DNA from: Rhodanobacter sp.
Lineage (GTDB): Bacteria > Pseudomonadota > Gammaproteobacteria > Xanthomonadales > Rhodanobacteraceae
Assembly (NCBI GenBank): GCA_026193555.1
Contig: JAPHUU010000061.1
Coordinates: 1 to 12,703, forward strand
Direction: 5' to 3'
Length of the DNA stretch: 12,703 nt
The position numbers and the translations under genes were made by a program. Shown here one piece after another: positions 1-7,044 of the stretch (within the stretch, counting starts at the first letter, position 1; every line of letters starts with the position of its first letter). The notes under the pieces were generated by a model. That model searched no databases, had not been told where the DNA came from, and saw only the letters and a list, made by a program, of their open reading frames with translations.

Positions 1-1098
1 CTCGGCGCGATCCTCGCCGTGGCGGACTACCTCAGCCGCAAGGCAGCGCGCGAGGGTGGCCAACCGCTGACCGTGCGTGAAGTGCTGACCTGGGCCATCA
101 AGGCGCACGAAATCCAGGGCTGCTATGCGCTCAAGAACAGCTTCAACCGGGTCGGGCAGGATCATGTGATCCTGGTGCGGCTGGCCTCCACCGCTGTTGC
201 CACCGCGATGCTGGGTGGTGACAAGGAGCAGGTCACGACGGCGGTATCGCACAGCTGGATCGACAACGGTGCACTGCGTACCTATCGTCATGCGCCGAAC
301 ACCGGACCTCGCAAGAGCTGGGCTGCCGGCGACGCCTGCCGTCGCGCGGTGACTCACGCGATCAATGCGGTCTATCGTGGCGTGGTCGGCTACCCATCCG
401 CGTTGTCGGCCAAGACCTGGGGGTTCTACGACGTGGCCTTCAAGGGCAAGGCCTTCGAATTCGAGCGCCCGTTCGGAAGCTATGTCATGGAAAACGTGCT
501 GTTCAAGATCAGCTTCCCGGCCGAATTCCACGCGCAGACAGCGGTGGAATGCGCGATGCAGTTGCATGGCCAGGTCGCCGGCCGGCTCGACCAGATCGAG
601 CGGATCGAGATCGAGACCCAGGAAGCGGGCTGCCGGATCATCGACAAGACCGGCCCGCTGTCGAACTATGCCGACCGCGACCACTGCATCCAGTACATGG
701 TCGCCGTGCCGCTGATCTTCGGCCGCCTCACGGCGGACGATTACAACGACGATGTCGCTGCCGACCCGCGTATCGATGCATTGCGGGAAAAGATGGCGGT
801 CAGCGAGAACCCACAGTTCACCAAGGACTATTTCGATCCGGACAAGCGCTATATCGGCAATTCCCTGCAGGTGTTTTTCAAGGACGGCAGCAGCACGGAG
901 AAGGTCTCGATCGACTACCCGATCGGTCACCGCAAGCGCCGCGTCGAAGGCATTCCCGTGCTGCTGAAGAAGTTCGAAGCGGCCATGCGCGGCCATTTGC
1001 CGGCACATCGGGTCAAGGCGATCATGGCGGCGGCGGCCGATCCGGCAGCGCTCGACGCGATGTCGCTGCAGCAGTTCCTCGGGTACTTCACATTGTGA
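1..1098 (+). CDS. prpD: 2-methylcitrate dehydratase PrpD (5' end outside window)
   Basis: This MmgE/PrpD-family enzyme dehydrates 2-methylcitrate to 2-methyl-cis-aconitate in the cytoplasmic methylcitrate cycle, which breaks down propionate. The frame is open from base 1, so the gene begins upstream; 365 residues are visible. Against the roughly 480 residues of E. coli PrpD, about 115-120 N-terminal residues are missing. Recalled family blocks are clear: KSWAAGDA, GYPSAL...WGFYDV.FKG, GSYVMENVLFKISFPAEFH, RIIDK.GPL, DRDHCIQYMVA.PL.FGRLT and YPIGH.RRR.GIP. The final codons align with the family's C-terminus, so this end is complete. Its usual partners (prpB, prpC, acnD, prpF) would lie to the left, outside the window, and the next gene is unrelated, so prpD is probably last in its operon. 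Identity is confident from many conserved blocks; a paralogous MmgE/PrpD function is the only realistic alternative. Confidence 0.95.
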   Translation, partial: LGAILAVADYLSRKAAREGGQPLTVREVLTWAIKAHEIQGCYALKNSFNRVGQDHVILVRLASTAVATAMLGGDKEQVTTAVSHSWIDNGALRTYRHAPNTGPRKSWAAGDACRRAVTHAINAVYRGVVGYPSALSAKTWGFYDVAFKGKAFEFERPFGSYVMENVLFKISFPAEFHAQTAVECAMQLHGQVAGRLDQIERIEIETQEAGCRIIDKTGPLSNYADRDHCIQYMVAVPLIFGRLTADDYNDDVAADPRIDALREKMAVSENPQFTKDYFDPDKRYIGNSLQVFFKDGSSTEKVSIDYPIGHRKRRVEGIPVLLKKFEAAMRGHLPAHRVKAIMAAAADPAALDAMSLQQFLGYFTL

Positions 1099-1157
1099 AT
1101 ACGATGTAAGTGCAACATTCAACGGAAGTGAGCCAAGGGGTTCCTTCCAGATGCCGT

Positions 1158-1183
1158 GCCGGAAATGTTCCGGCCTGCATTTT
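1158..1183 (+). terminator. Possible prpD terminator hairpin
   Basis: A perfect 7-bp stem (GCCGGAA, 1158-1164; TTCCGGC, 1168-1174) closes a three-base loop about 60 bases after the prpD stop. It is followed by CTGCATTTT with only four consecutive T's, six bases past the stem. The position suits a Rho-independent terminator, but the short and displaced T tract makes it weak. It could instead be an mRNA 3'-end stabilising structure. Confidence 0.45.
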
Positions 1184-1299
1184 CGAAGCTTCCTGACGCA
1201 TGCTGACATAAGGGACATGCCAAGCCGGTTGACTGGCGATGATGGGCGGTATTTCGGCCGATGGCTTTTCTGAACAAAGCCTAGCTGAGTGAGCCGGGT

Positions 1300-1311
1300 T
1301 GCAGGCCTGCA
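1300..1311. repeat. Perfect 12-base palindrome TGCAGGCCTGCA
   Basis: TGCAGGCCTGCA reads the same on both strands. It ends three bases before the candidate -35 box at 1315 upstream of the ompA-like gene. That placement would suit binding by a dimeric regulator, but no known operator is recognised and chance occurrence in GC-rich DNA is possible. Confidence 0.35.
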
Positions 1312-1314
1312 TGT

Positions 1315-1342
1315 GTGAACCACTTAACGTTCTCGCTACAAT
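1315..1342 (+). promoter_or_regulatory. Candidate sigma-70 promoter of ompA-like gene
   Basis: A good -10 box, TACAAT (1337-1342), lies 16 bases after a poor -35 candidate, GTGAAC (1315-1320, three matches to TTGACA). Transcription from here would give a leader of about 125 bases. A second possible -10, GATAAT (1445-1450), lies nearer the gene but has no recognisable -35 box. Either or both could be used; the call rests on sequence alone. Confidence 0.35.
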
Positions 1343-1473
1343 TGCGACCGCTTGATCCACGAATACCAAACCGGCGCGATACAGGCTCGCATGACGTAAT
1401 TCAGTTCTGACGCGATATTTCCCGTTTTTTTGTTGAACGGACGCGATAATTCAAATAAATGAGGAGACACCCG

Positions 1474-2622
1474 ATGAATCGTAAAGGTTTGTATTTTCTG
1501 ATTGCACTGGCGTTGGGTGGCGTAGGTGCCGTTCAGGCACAGGATGCCCCGGCTGCCAGCACGGCGAGCAGTGACAGCAGCATGTCCAGCTTCGATGGTC
1601 GCTGGTATATCGCACCGACCGTCGGTGGCTTCTTCAACGACCAGGCGCGCAACACCAACAGCCGGCAGATCTATTACGGGCTGGGTTTTGGCAAGTTCGT
1701 CTCGTCCAACGTGTCCATCGACGCGTTCGTCGATCGCACCAGGCGCGATCGAGACAATGGCGCTGCGGCCGGTGGTGGTCACAGCAATCGGTCATGGACC
1801 AGCACAGCCATCGGCGCGTCAGCGCGATTCTATGCCGGCGACTGGAACGCCTGGCGCCCCTACGGCATGGTTGGCTTGATGGGAAGCGAGCACCAGAGTT
1901 CGGCTGCCAGTGGCTGGTCTCCGGCGGCTCAGGTGGGCGTTGGCGTGTCCAAGATGGTTTCCGATCGGACCAACATCCGCGTCGAAGCCGGCTACCGTTA
2001 TGACTGGGACAACAAGACCCAGTCGAACAAGAGCGCCTACGGTGACACGTTCCTCGGCCTCACCCTCGTTTCGCGTTTTGGCGCGGCGCCAGTGGCGGCG
2101 GCTCCTGCTCCGGTAGCGGCCCCCGTAGCGCCGGTCGATTGCTCGACCATGGACAGCGATAATGACGGCGTCAACGATTGCGAAGACAAGTGCCCGGCTA
2201 CCGCCGCTGGCACGATCGTCGGTCCGGACGGTTGCCCGCAAAAGGTCGTGATCGACCTGCGCGGCGTGAACTTCAAGTTCGATCGCCCGAGGAAAGGCGA
2301 GACCGACATCAGCAAGTCGCTGGCCGAGCCGACCGCTGACTCGATCGCTGTGCTGAATCAGGCAGTCGATACCTTGCAGCGTTATCCGCAGGTGCATGTG
2401 ACGGTGGCCGGTTATACCGACTCGAAGGGTACCGACGAGTACAACCAGAAGCTGTCCGAGCGTCGTGCCTCGATCGTCTACAACTTCCTGACCAGTCACG
2501 GTATCGATGCCAGCCGTCTGGAAGGACCGATCGGTCATGGTGAGAGTAATCCGATCGGCGACAATGCAACCGACGCAGGTCGCGCGCAGAATCGTCGTAC
2601 GGAGCTGCAGGTTCAGCAGTAA
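1474..2622 (+). CDS. OmpA-family outer-membrane protein with C-terminal peptidoglycan-binding domain
   Basis: This is probably an outer-membrane protein that anchors the membrane to the cell wall. The start at 1474 is chosen over an in-frame ATG at 1459 because GAGGAGA (1461-1467) sits six bases before it and a typical signal peptide follows (NRK, hydrophobic core, cleavage likely after VQA at residue 22). Residues 30-205 are glycine- and aromatic-rich alternating strands, as in an eight-stranded barrel. An Ala/Pro linker (about 205-223) leads to a calcium-binding-like acidic segment, DSDNDGVNDC (227-236), resembling a thrombospondin type 3 repeat with paired cysteines. The OmpA/MotB domain (about 258-382) holds GYTDSKGTDEYN and LSERRA; D316 and R331 match the Asp and Arg that grip diaminopimelate in this family. 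At 382 residues it is a normal length. It appears to be a single-gene unit with its own terminator. Exact porin or adhesin role is unknown. Confidence 0.9.
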   Translation: MNRKGLYFLIALALGGVGAVQAQDAPAASTASSDSSMSSFDGRWYIAPTVGGFFNDQARNTNSRQIYYGLGFGKFVSSNVSIDAFVDRTRRDRDNGAAAGGGHSNRSWTSTAIGASARFYAGDWNAWRPYGMVGLMGSEHQSSAASGWSPAAQVGVGVSKMVSDRTNIRVEAGYRYDWDNKTQSNKSAYGDTFLGLTLVSRFGAAPVAAAPAPVAAPVAPVDCSTMDSDNDGVNDCEDKCPATAAGTIVGPDGCPQKVVIDLRGVNFKFDRPRKGETDISKSLAEPTADSIAVLNQAVDTLQRYPQVHVTVAGYTDSKGTDEYNQKLSERRASIVYNFLTSHGIDASRLEGPIGHGESNPIGDNATDAGRAQNRRTELQVQQ

Positions 2623-2645
2623 TCGAACCTGAGTAGCGGAGTATG

Positions 2646-2674
2646 AAAAAACCCGGCCTCGGCCGGGTTTTTTT
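2646..2674. terminator. Strong bidirectional Rho-independent terminator
   Basis: A CCCGGC stem (2652-2657) pairs with GCCGGG (2662-2667) around a CTCG tetraloop, with six A's on the left and seven T's on the right. It begins 24 bases after the ompA-like stop. Because it carries A and T tracts on both sides, it should also end transcripts of the convergent fsr gene, whose stop lies about 100 bases to the right. Confidence 0.92.
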
Positions 2675-2774
2675 CTTTGCTCTTCGTGGAATGCCGAATT
2701 CACCTCTGGATGAATGATTTTTCTGCCAATCCATAATCCAGGACACCGAAAGGTTGATTCGATTCCGGTGAAAA

Positions 2775-4010
2775 TCAGCTTCGCCCTGATCGCTCCAGTC
2801 TGGGCAGAAACACTGTGATCAAACCCATCAGCGGCAAGTATGCGCACAGCCGGTAGACGTATTCGATGCCGTGCAGATCGGCGAGCTGGCCGAGCACGGC
2901 GGCGCCGATGCCGCCCATGCCGAAGGCGAAGCCGAAGAACAGGCCTGAGATCATGCCGACGCGGCCGGGGATCAGCTCCTGTGCATAGACCAGGATCGCC
3001 GAGAACGCCGAGGCCAGAATCAGGCCGATGATCACGCTCAGCACACCGGTCCACATCAGGTTGGCGTGCGGCAGCAGCAGGGTGAACGGTGCGACGCCGA
3101 GGATCGATACCCAGATCACCCACTTGCGTCCGATGCGGTCGCCGATCGGGCCGCCGATCATTGTGCCGCCCGCCACCGCGAACAGGAACGCGAACAGGTG
3201 CACCTGCGCGCTCTGCACCGACACACCGAACTTGTGGATCAGGTAGAACGTGTAATAGCTGCTGAGGCTGGCCAGGTAAAAGTACTTGGAGAAGATCAGC
3301 AGGCCCAGGATCACCAGCGCGCCGATGACCTTGTTGCGCGACAACGGCACGATGGTCAGGTGCCGCGCGCTCGACCGGCTGCGTGCAACGTGATGCTGGC
3401 CATACCAGCGTCCGATCTGCAGCAGCACCACGATCGCCAACAATGCCGCCAGCGAGAACCAGGCCATGCTGCCGCGCCCATACGGCACGATGATCCAGGC
3501 GGCCAGCAACGGTCCCAGCGACGAGCCGGTATTGCCGCCAACCTGGAACAGCGACTGCGCCAGACCGTGGCGACCGCCTGAGGCCAGCCGCGCTACCCGC
3601 GATGATTCCGGGTGGAAGACCGCCGAGCCGGTGCCGACCAGGGCGGCGGCCAGCAACAGCACCGGGAAGTTCGGTGCTGCCGCCACCAGCAACAAACCGC
3701 ACAGGGTGAAGCCCATGCCGGTCGGCAGCGAGTAAGGCTTCGGCCGACGGTCGGTGGCCATGCCGACCAGCGGCTGCAGCAGCGAGGCGATGACCTGGTA
3801 GGTCAGGGTGATCAGGCCGATCTGCGCGAAGCTCAGGTGGAAGCTGTTCTTCAAGAGCGGATAAATCGCCAGGATCAGCGACTGGATCATGTCGTTGAGC
3901 ATGTGCGCGAAGCTGATCCCGCCGAGCACGGCAAACTGCGTGTCGTGGACAGGGTCGTCTGTGGTGGCTGGCTCGATGCGGAGGGGTAGGGTAGGGGCGC
4001 GTGTTGGCAT
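2775..4010 (-). CDS. fsr: MFS exporter of the fosmidomycin-resistance (Fsr) family
   Basis: This inner-membrane major facilitator pump closely follows E. coli Fsr, which exports fosmidomycin. Shared blocks include HMLNDMIQSLILAIYPLLK, LVGTGSAVFHPESSRVAR, ASGGRHGLAQSLFQVGGN, GSSLGPLLA, LIFSKYFYLAS, GGPIGDRIGRKWVIW and SGLFFGFAFGMGG. About twelve hydrophobic segments can be counted. The ATG at 4010 gives 411 residues, near the 406 of E. coli Fsr; the frame stays open to a GTG at 4094, but the added residues look like translated intergenic DNA and would cover both inverted repeats. No clear Shine-Dalgarno sequence precedes ATG 4010, and an inverted repeat (4017-4048) lies just before it. The gene diverges from merR. 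The physiological substrate here is not known; resistance to fosmidomycin is inferred from the family only. Confidence 0.93.
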   Translation of the reverse strand: MPTRAPTLPLRIEPATTDDPVHDTQFAVLGGISFAHMLNDMIQSLILAIYPLLKNSFHLSFAQIGLITLTYQVIASLLQPLVGMATDRRPKPYSLPTGMGFTLCGLLLVAAAPNFPVLLLAAALVGTGSAVFHPESSRVARLASGGRHGLAQSLFQVGGNTGSSLGPLLAAWIIVPYGRGSMAWFSLAALLAIVVLLQIGRWYGQHHVARSRSSARHLTIVPLSRNKVIGALVILGLLIFSKYFYLASLSSYYTFYLIHKFGVSVQSAQVHLFAFLFAVAGGTMIGGPIGDRIGRKWVIWVSILGVAPFTLLLPHANLMWTGVLSVIIGLILASAFSAILVYAQELIPGRVGMISGLFFGFAFGMGGIGAAVLGQLADLHGIEYVYRLCAYLPLMGLITVFLPRLERSGRS

Positions 4011-4016
4011 CGAGGG

Positions 4017-4048
4017 GTGTCGGTGAGGGGCATATGGGGGACCGACAC
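4017..4048. promoter_or_regulatory. Inverted repeat in the fsr leader
   Basis: GTGTCGGT (4017-4024) and ACCGACAC (4041-4048) form a perfect 8-bp inverted repeat with a 16-base spacer. It starts seven bases upstream of the chosen fsr start. It could be an operator for a dimeric repressor or, in fsr mRNA, a hairpin close to the initiation codon. The sequence does not decide between these. Confidence 0.45.
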
Positions 4049-4094
4049 GATACGCCACCGCCGCCCCTGTTTGTGCCCTTGTCATGCCACGCAC

Positions 4095-4114
4095 CTAGAT
4101 CAATGGTCTAGACT
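4095..4114 (+). promoter_or_regulatory. Candidate MerR operator and merR-copA promoter
   Basis: CTAGA (4095-4099) and TCTAG (4107-4111) form an inverted repeat around a seven-base centre. MerR-family sensors of this class bind such palindromes between the -35 and -10 boxes and untwist an over-long spacer. TAGACT (4109-4114), overlapping the right arm, can serve as the -10 box. A matching -35 is poor: TTGTCA (4079-4084) is too far upstream. Transcription starting about seven bases after the -10 would begin at or next to the ATG at 4121, giving a nearly leaderless message. Autoregulation is inferred from the position. Confidence 0.55.
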
Positions 4115-4120
4115 GGGGAA

Positions 4121-4549
4121 ATGGATCCCAAGGCCGCTTCCCTCACCATCGGTGTCGTCGCCAAGCGAGTTGGCGTGGCGATCGACACGATCCGTTTCTA
4201 CGAGCGCGAGGGGTTGCTGCCCGAGCCGCCGCGTCGGCCTTCGGGTTACCGCAGTTACGACGAGGGTGCGATTGCACAGTTGCGATTCATCCGCAGGGCC
4301 AAGGATCTGGGCTTCATGCTGGAGGAGATTCGCGAGTTGCTGGCATTGTCGCGTGATCGCAGCAAGGGCGTGGGTGCGGTGAAGAAACGCGCCGCGGACC
4401 GGCTGCGCTCACTGGACACGCGCATTGCGGAATTGCAGCGTGTGCGCGACGGTTTGGCGCAGCTGGTGGAGTCGTGTCCCGGGCATGGTGCGCCGGAGCA
4501 GTGCCCGATCCTGCGTGCATTGACGGAAGAAGGATTGAAAGATGAGTGA
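4121..4549 (+). CDS. MerR-family heavy-metal-responsive transcriptional regulator (CueR-like)
   Basis: A metal-sensing activator/repressor that probably controls the ATPase gene it overlaps. The 142-residue protein begins with the MerR winged-helix region: LTIGVVAKRVGVAIDTIRFYEREGLL, then P.RR.SGYR.Y and the second helix-turn-helix RFIRRAKDLGF.LEEIRELL. A dimerisation helix follows (about 85-117), then the metal-binding loop SCPGHGAPEQCPIL with C119 and C128. Aligned without gaps to E. coli CueR as I recall it, the position of CueR Ser77 (Cys in Hg, Zn, Pb and Cd sensors) is V84 here. Lack of Cys there argues against a divalent-metal sensor and fits monovalent Cu+/Ag+, as does the Cu+-type ATPase downstream. 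The stop overlaps the ATPase start by eight bases, implying translational coupling. No spaced Shine-Dalgarno precedes ATG 4121 (GGGGA lies only one base away). The metal is inferred, not shown. Confidence 0.9.
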   Translation: MDPKAASLTIGVVAKRVGVAIDTIRFYEREGLLPEPPRRPSGYRSYDEGAIAQLRFIRRAKDLGFMLEEIRELLALSRDRSKGVGAVKKRAADRLRSLDTRIAELQRVRDGLAQLVESCPGHGAPEQCPILRALTEEGLKDE

Positions 4550-6869
4550 GCAAGGCCCCCGCAGCGGAGACGGCGCGAACGCTGTCGACGTGACGGTTGA
4601 TCCGGTCTGCGGCATGAAGGTGGATCCTTTGCAGGCAAGGCATCAGGCCGGCCACGAAGGCCACACGTATTACTTCTGCGCCGCGCGCTGCCGCGAGAAG
4701 TTTCTGCTTGATCCGGTGAAATATATCGGGCATCAGATGGCCCCGGCGACGGAACCCGATGCCATCTACACCTGCCCGATGCATCCGGAAGTGCAGCAAG
4801 TCGGGCCCGGCGACTGTCCAAAGTGCGGCATGGCACTTGAGCCGATGCTGCCCGATGCGGACCCGGACGACAGCAGCGAGCTGGCGGACATGTCACGTCG
4901 CTTCTGGATGCTGCTGGCGCTGACGTTGCCGGTGTTCGTACTGGCGATGGGGCCGCATCTGTCGGGCTGGCGGCCGATCGCACCATGGGATCGGCTGGCT
5001 GGCTGGAGCGAGGCCGTCCTGGCGACCGTGGTGGTGCTGTGGGGCGGGGCGCCATTCTTCCGCCGTGGCTGGCGCTCGCTGAAACCATGGCAGCCGAACA
5101 TGTACACCCTGATCGGCCTGGGCACGGGTGTGGCGTGGCTCTACAGCATCGTGGCGTTTCTGTTGCCGACCATCTTTCCGGCCAGCTTCCGCGGCGCTGA
5201 CGGGCAGGTCAGTGTGTACTTCGAGTCAGCGGCGGTGATTGTCACCCTGGTCACGCTGGGCGATTTTCTGGAATTGCGCGCGCGCCGCCGCACCGGCGCG
5301 GCCTTGCAGGCGCTGATGGGGCTGGTGCCGAAGGTCGCGCACCGCCTCGCTGCCGACGGCCGCGAGATGGACGTTCCGCTGGACGCGGTGCGAGTGGGGG
5401 ACCGTTTGCAAGTGCGCCCCGGCGAGAACGTGCCTGTCGATGGCATGGTGCTGGAGGGAACCAGCCATGTCGACGAATCGATGCTCAGCGGCGAGCCGAT
5501 GCCCGTGCTGAAAACGACCGATGCCGCACTGGTCGGCGGCACGGTGAACCAGGACGGCGCGCTGACCATGCGCGCACAGAAAGTCGGCGGCGAGACGGTG
5601 CTGGCGCAGATCGTGGCGATGGTTGCCACCGCGCAGCGCACCCGCGCTCCGTTGCAGCGGGTGGCCGATCGCGTCGCCGCCTGGTTCGTGCCGGCGGTGC
5701 TGGCTTGTGCGGTGCTGGCATTCGCGGGCTGGAGCTGGCTCGGGCCCGAGCCGAAGCTGGCGCATGCGCTGATCGCGGCGGTGTCGGTGCTGATCATCGC
5801 CTGTCCCTGCGCGCTGGGGTTGGCGACGCCCATCTCGATCATGGTGGCCAGTGGTCGCGGTGCCCAGTGTGGTGTGCTGTTCAAGGATGCCGGCGCCATC
5901 GAGGCGTTGCGCGACATCGACACCCTGGTGCTGGACAAGACCGGAACATTGACCGAAGGCAAACCGATGCTGATCGAACTGGTGCCGCTGCGTGAACTGC
6001 CGCGCGAGCGCCTGTTGCAGCTGGCAGCCGCGCTGGATCAGCCGAGCGAGCATCCGCTGGCGCGGGCCATCGTCAACGCGGCCCAGGGGCAGCTGCTGCC
6101 GCCGGTGAGCGGCTTCATCACGCGTACCGGTCGTGGTGTGCAGGGCCGGATCGACGGCAGCCTGGTGATGCTGGGCAATGAGCGCATGCTGCAGGAACTC
6201 AATATCGCGGTCAGCGAGGAGGCAGCGGCAAAGGCAGAACATCTGCGCGGCGATGGCGATACGGTGACGTTTCTCGCGGTCGACGGGGTGCTTGCCGGCC
6301 TGGTGGCGTTCGCCGACCGGGTCAAGCCGAATACGGCGAAGGTGATCAAGGCGCTGCGCCGCGAAGGCCTGCGTGTCGTGATGCTCACCGGCGACAACGC
6401 CACCACCGCGCGCCGGGTGGCGCAGAAGTTGCGTATCGACGAGGTGCATGCCGACCTGTCCCCTGCCGACAAGGCCGCGGTGATCACCGCGATGAGGGCT
6501 GAGGGTCGCCGCGTGGCGATGGCCGGGGACGGCATCAACGACGCGCCGGCACTGGCGGCGGCGGATGTCGGCATTGCCATGGGCAGCGGTACCGCGGTGG
6601 CGATGGAGAGCGCGCAGGTGACCCTCATCAAGGGCGATCTCGGCGCGATCGCGCGGGCCCGTGCGCTGTCGCGCGCCACGGTGCGCAATATCCGGCAGAA
6701 CCTTTTCTTTGCCTTTGTCTACAACGCGGTGGGTGTGCCGTTGGCGGCCGGCGTGCTGTTTCCATGGCTGGGCATCATGCTGTCGCCGATGGTGGCCGCG
6801 CTGGCGATGAGCCTGAGTTCGGTGTCGGTGGTGAGCAACGCCTTGCGTCTGCGCAACACGCCGTTGTGA
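4542..6869 (+). CDS. copA: Cu+-translocating P1B-type ATPase with YHS and CPMHP metal-binding domains
   Basis: This inner-membrane pump exports copper(I) using ATP. The N-terminus lacks the common GMTCxxC domain. Instead it carries a YHS domain (about 16-62: VCGMKV with C23, FCAARC with C46 and C50) and a short heavy-metal-binding segment (77-100: CPMHP with C78, CPKCGM with C92 and C95). The core follows: LSGEP (315-319, actuator), CPC in the membrane (421-423), DKTGTLT (phosphorylated D465), HP (H504, P505, nucleotide domain) and GDGIND (662-667). FAFVYN (Y727, N728) and MSLSS (756-760) in the last two membrane helices match the Cu+ subgroup (P1B-1). At 775 residues it is a normal length. 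The start at 4542 is preceded by AAGAAGGA (4527-4534) and lies inside the end of merR. Silver could also be a substrate. The subgroup call rests on visible motifs. Confidence 0.94.
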   Translation: MSEQGPRSGDGANAVDVTVDPVCGMKVDPLQARHQAGHEGHTYYFCAARCREKFLLDPVKYIGHQMAPATEPDAIYTCPMHPEVQQVGPGDCPKCGMALEPMLPDADPDDSSELADMSRRFWMLLALTLPVFVLAMGPHLSGWRPIAPWDRLAGWSEAVLATVVVLWGGAPFFRRGWRSLKPWQPNMYTLIGLGTGVAWLYSIVAFLLPTIFPASFRGADGQVSVYFESAAVIVTLVTLGDFLELRARRRTGAALQALMGLVPKVAHRLAADGREMDVPLDAVRVGDRLQVRPGENVPVDGMVLEGTSHVDESMLSGEPMPVLKTTDAALVGGTVNQDGALTMRAQKVGGETVLAQIVAMVATAQRTRAPLQRVADRVAAWFVPAVLACAVLAFAGWSWLGPEPKLAHALIAAVSVLIIACPCALGLATPISIMVASGRGAQCGVLFKDAGAIEALRDIDTLVLDKTGTLTEGKPMLIELVPLRELPRERLLQLAAALDQPSEHPLARAIVNAAQGQLLPPVSGFITRTGRGVQGRIDGSLVMLGNERMLQELNIAVSEEAAAKAEHLRGDGDTVTFLAVDGVLAGLVAFADRVKPNTAKVIKALRREGLRVVMLTGDNATTARRVAQKLRIDEVHADLSPADKAAVITAMRAEGRRVAMAGDGINDAPALAAADVGIAMGSGTAVAMESAQVTLIKGDLGAIARARALSRATVRNIRQNLFFAFVYNAVGVPLAAGVLFPWLGIMLSPMVAALAMSLSSVSVVSNALRLRNTPL

Positions 6870-7044
6870 CGATCGACCGGCGGTGACGGCTGTTTCCGTG
6901 GTCGCCGACGATGGCTTCCGCCACACTCTTTCGCTGATCTGAGGTGATGCCCGGGCGGCGATGATCTAAGCTGCCTGCCTGCTCATCCGCACCGGGGTTC
7001 CGGTCCGTCGGATGCCGTTGCATTCTTTCGCACAAAGTCACCGC

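Larger units (their letters stand above)
1099..1473. other. 375-base intergenic region upstream of ompA-like gene
   Basis: No credible gene was found here. The open frame on the minus strand (1369-1088) resembles no family I recognise and runs into the end of prpD. The stretch holds the terminator-like hairpin at 1158-1183, a perfect 12-base palindrome at 1300-1311, promoter-like boxes at 1315-1342, and an AT-rich segment from about 1400 to 1460 just before the ribosome binding site. It is clearly richer in A and T than the flanking genes, as expected for regulatory DNA. Its length leaves room for a long 5' leader or a small RNA, neither of which I can demonstrate. Confidence 0.6.

Noticed and set aside
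1088-1369. 93-residue minus-strand open frame in the prpD-ompA gap
   Set aside because: No recognisable family, no convincing ribosome binding site, and it runs antisense into the end of prpD; probably chance.
1819-3702. 627-residue minus-strand open frame
   Set aside because: It runs antisense to the ompA-like gene and out of frame with fsr; its composition is typical of shadow frames in GC-rich DNA.
4121-6869. Mercury-resistance (mer) operon
   Set aside because: The regulator resembles MerR, but there is no merA, merT or merP, the sensor lacks the third Cys, and the ATPase has Cu+ signatures.
5226-6926. 566-residue minus-strand open frame opposite the ATPase gene
   Set aside because: His/Arg/Gln-rich low-complexity translation of the complementary strand, with every ATPase motif on the plus strand.
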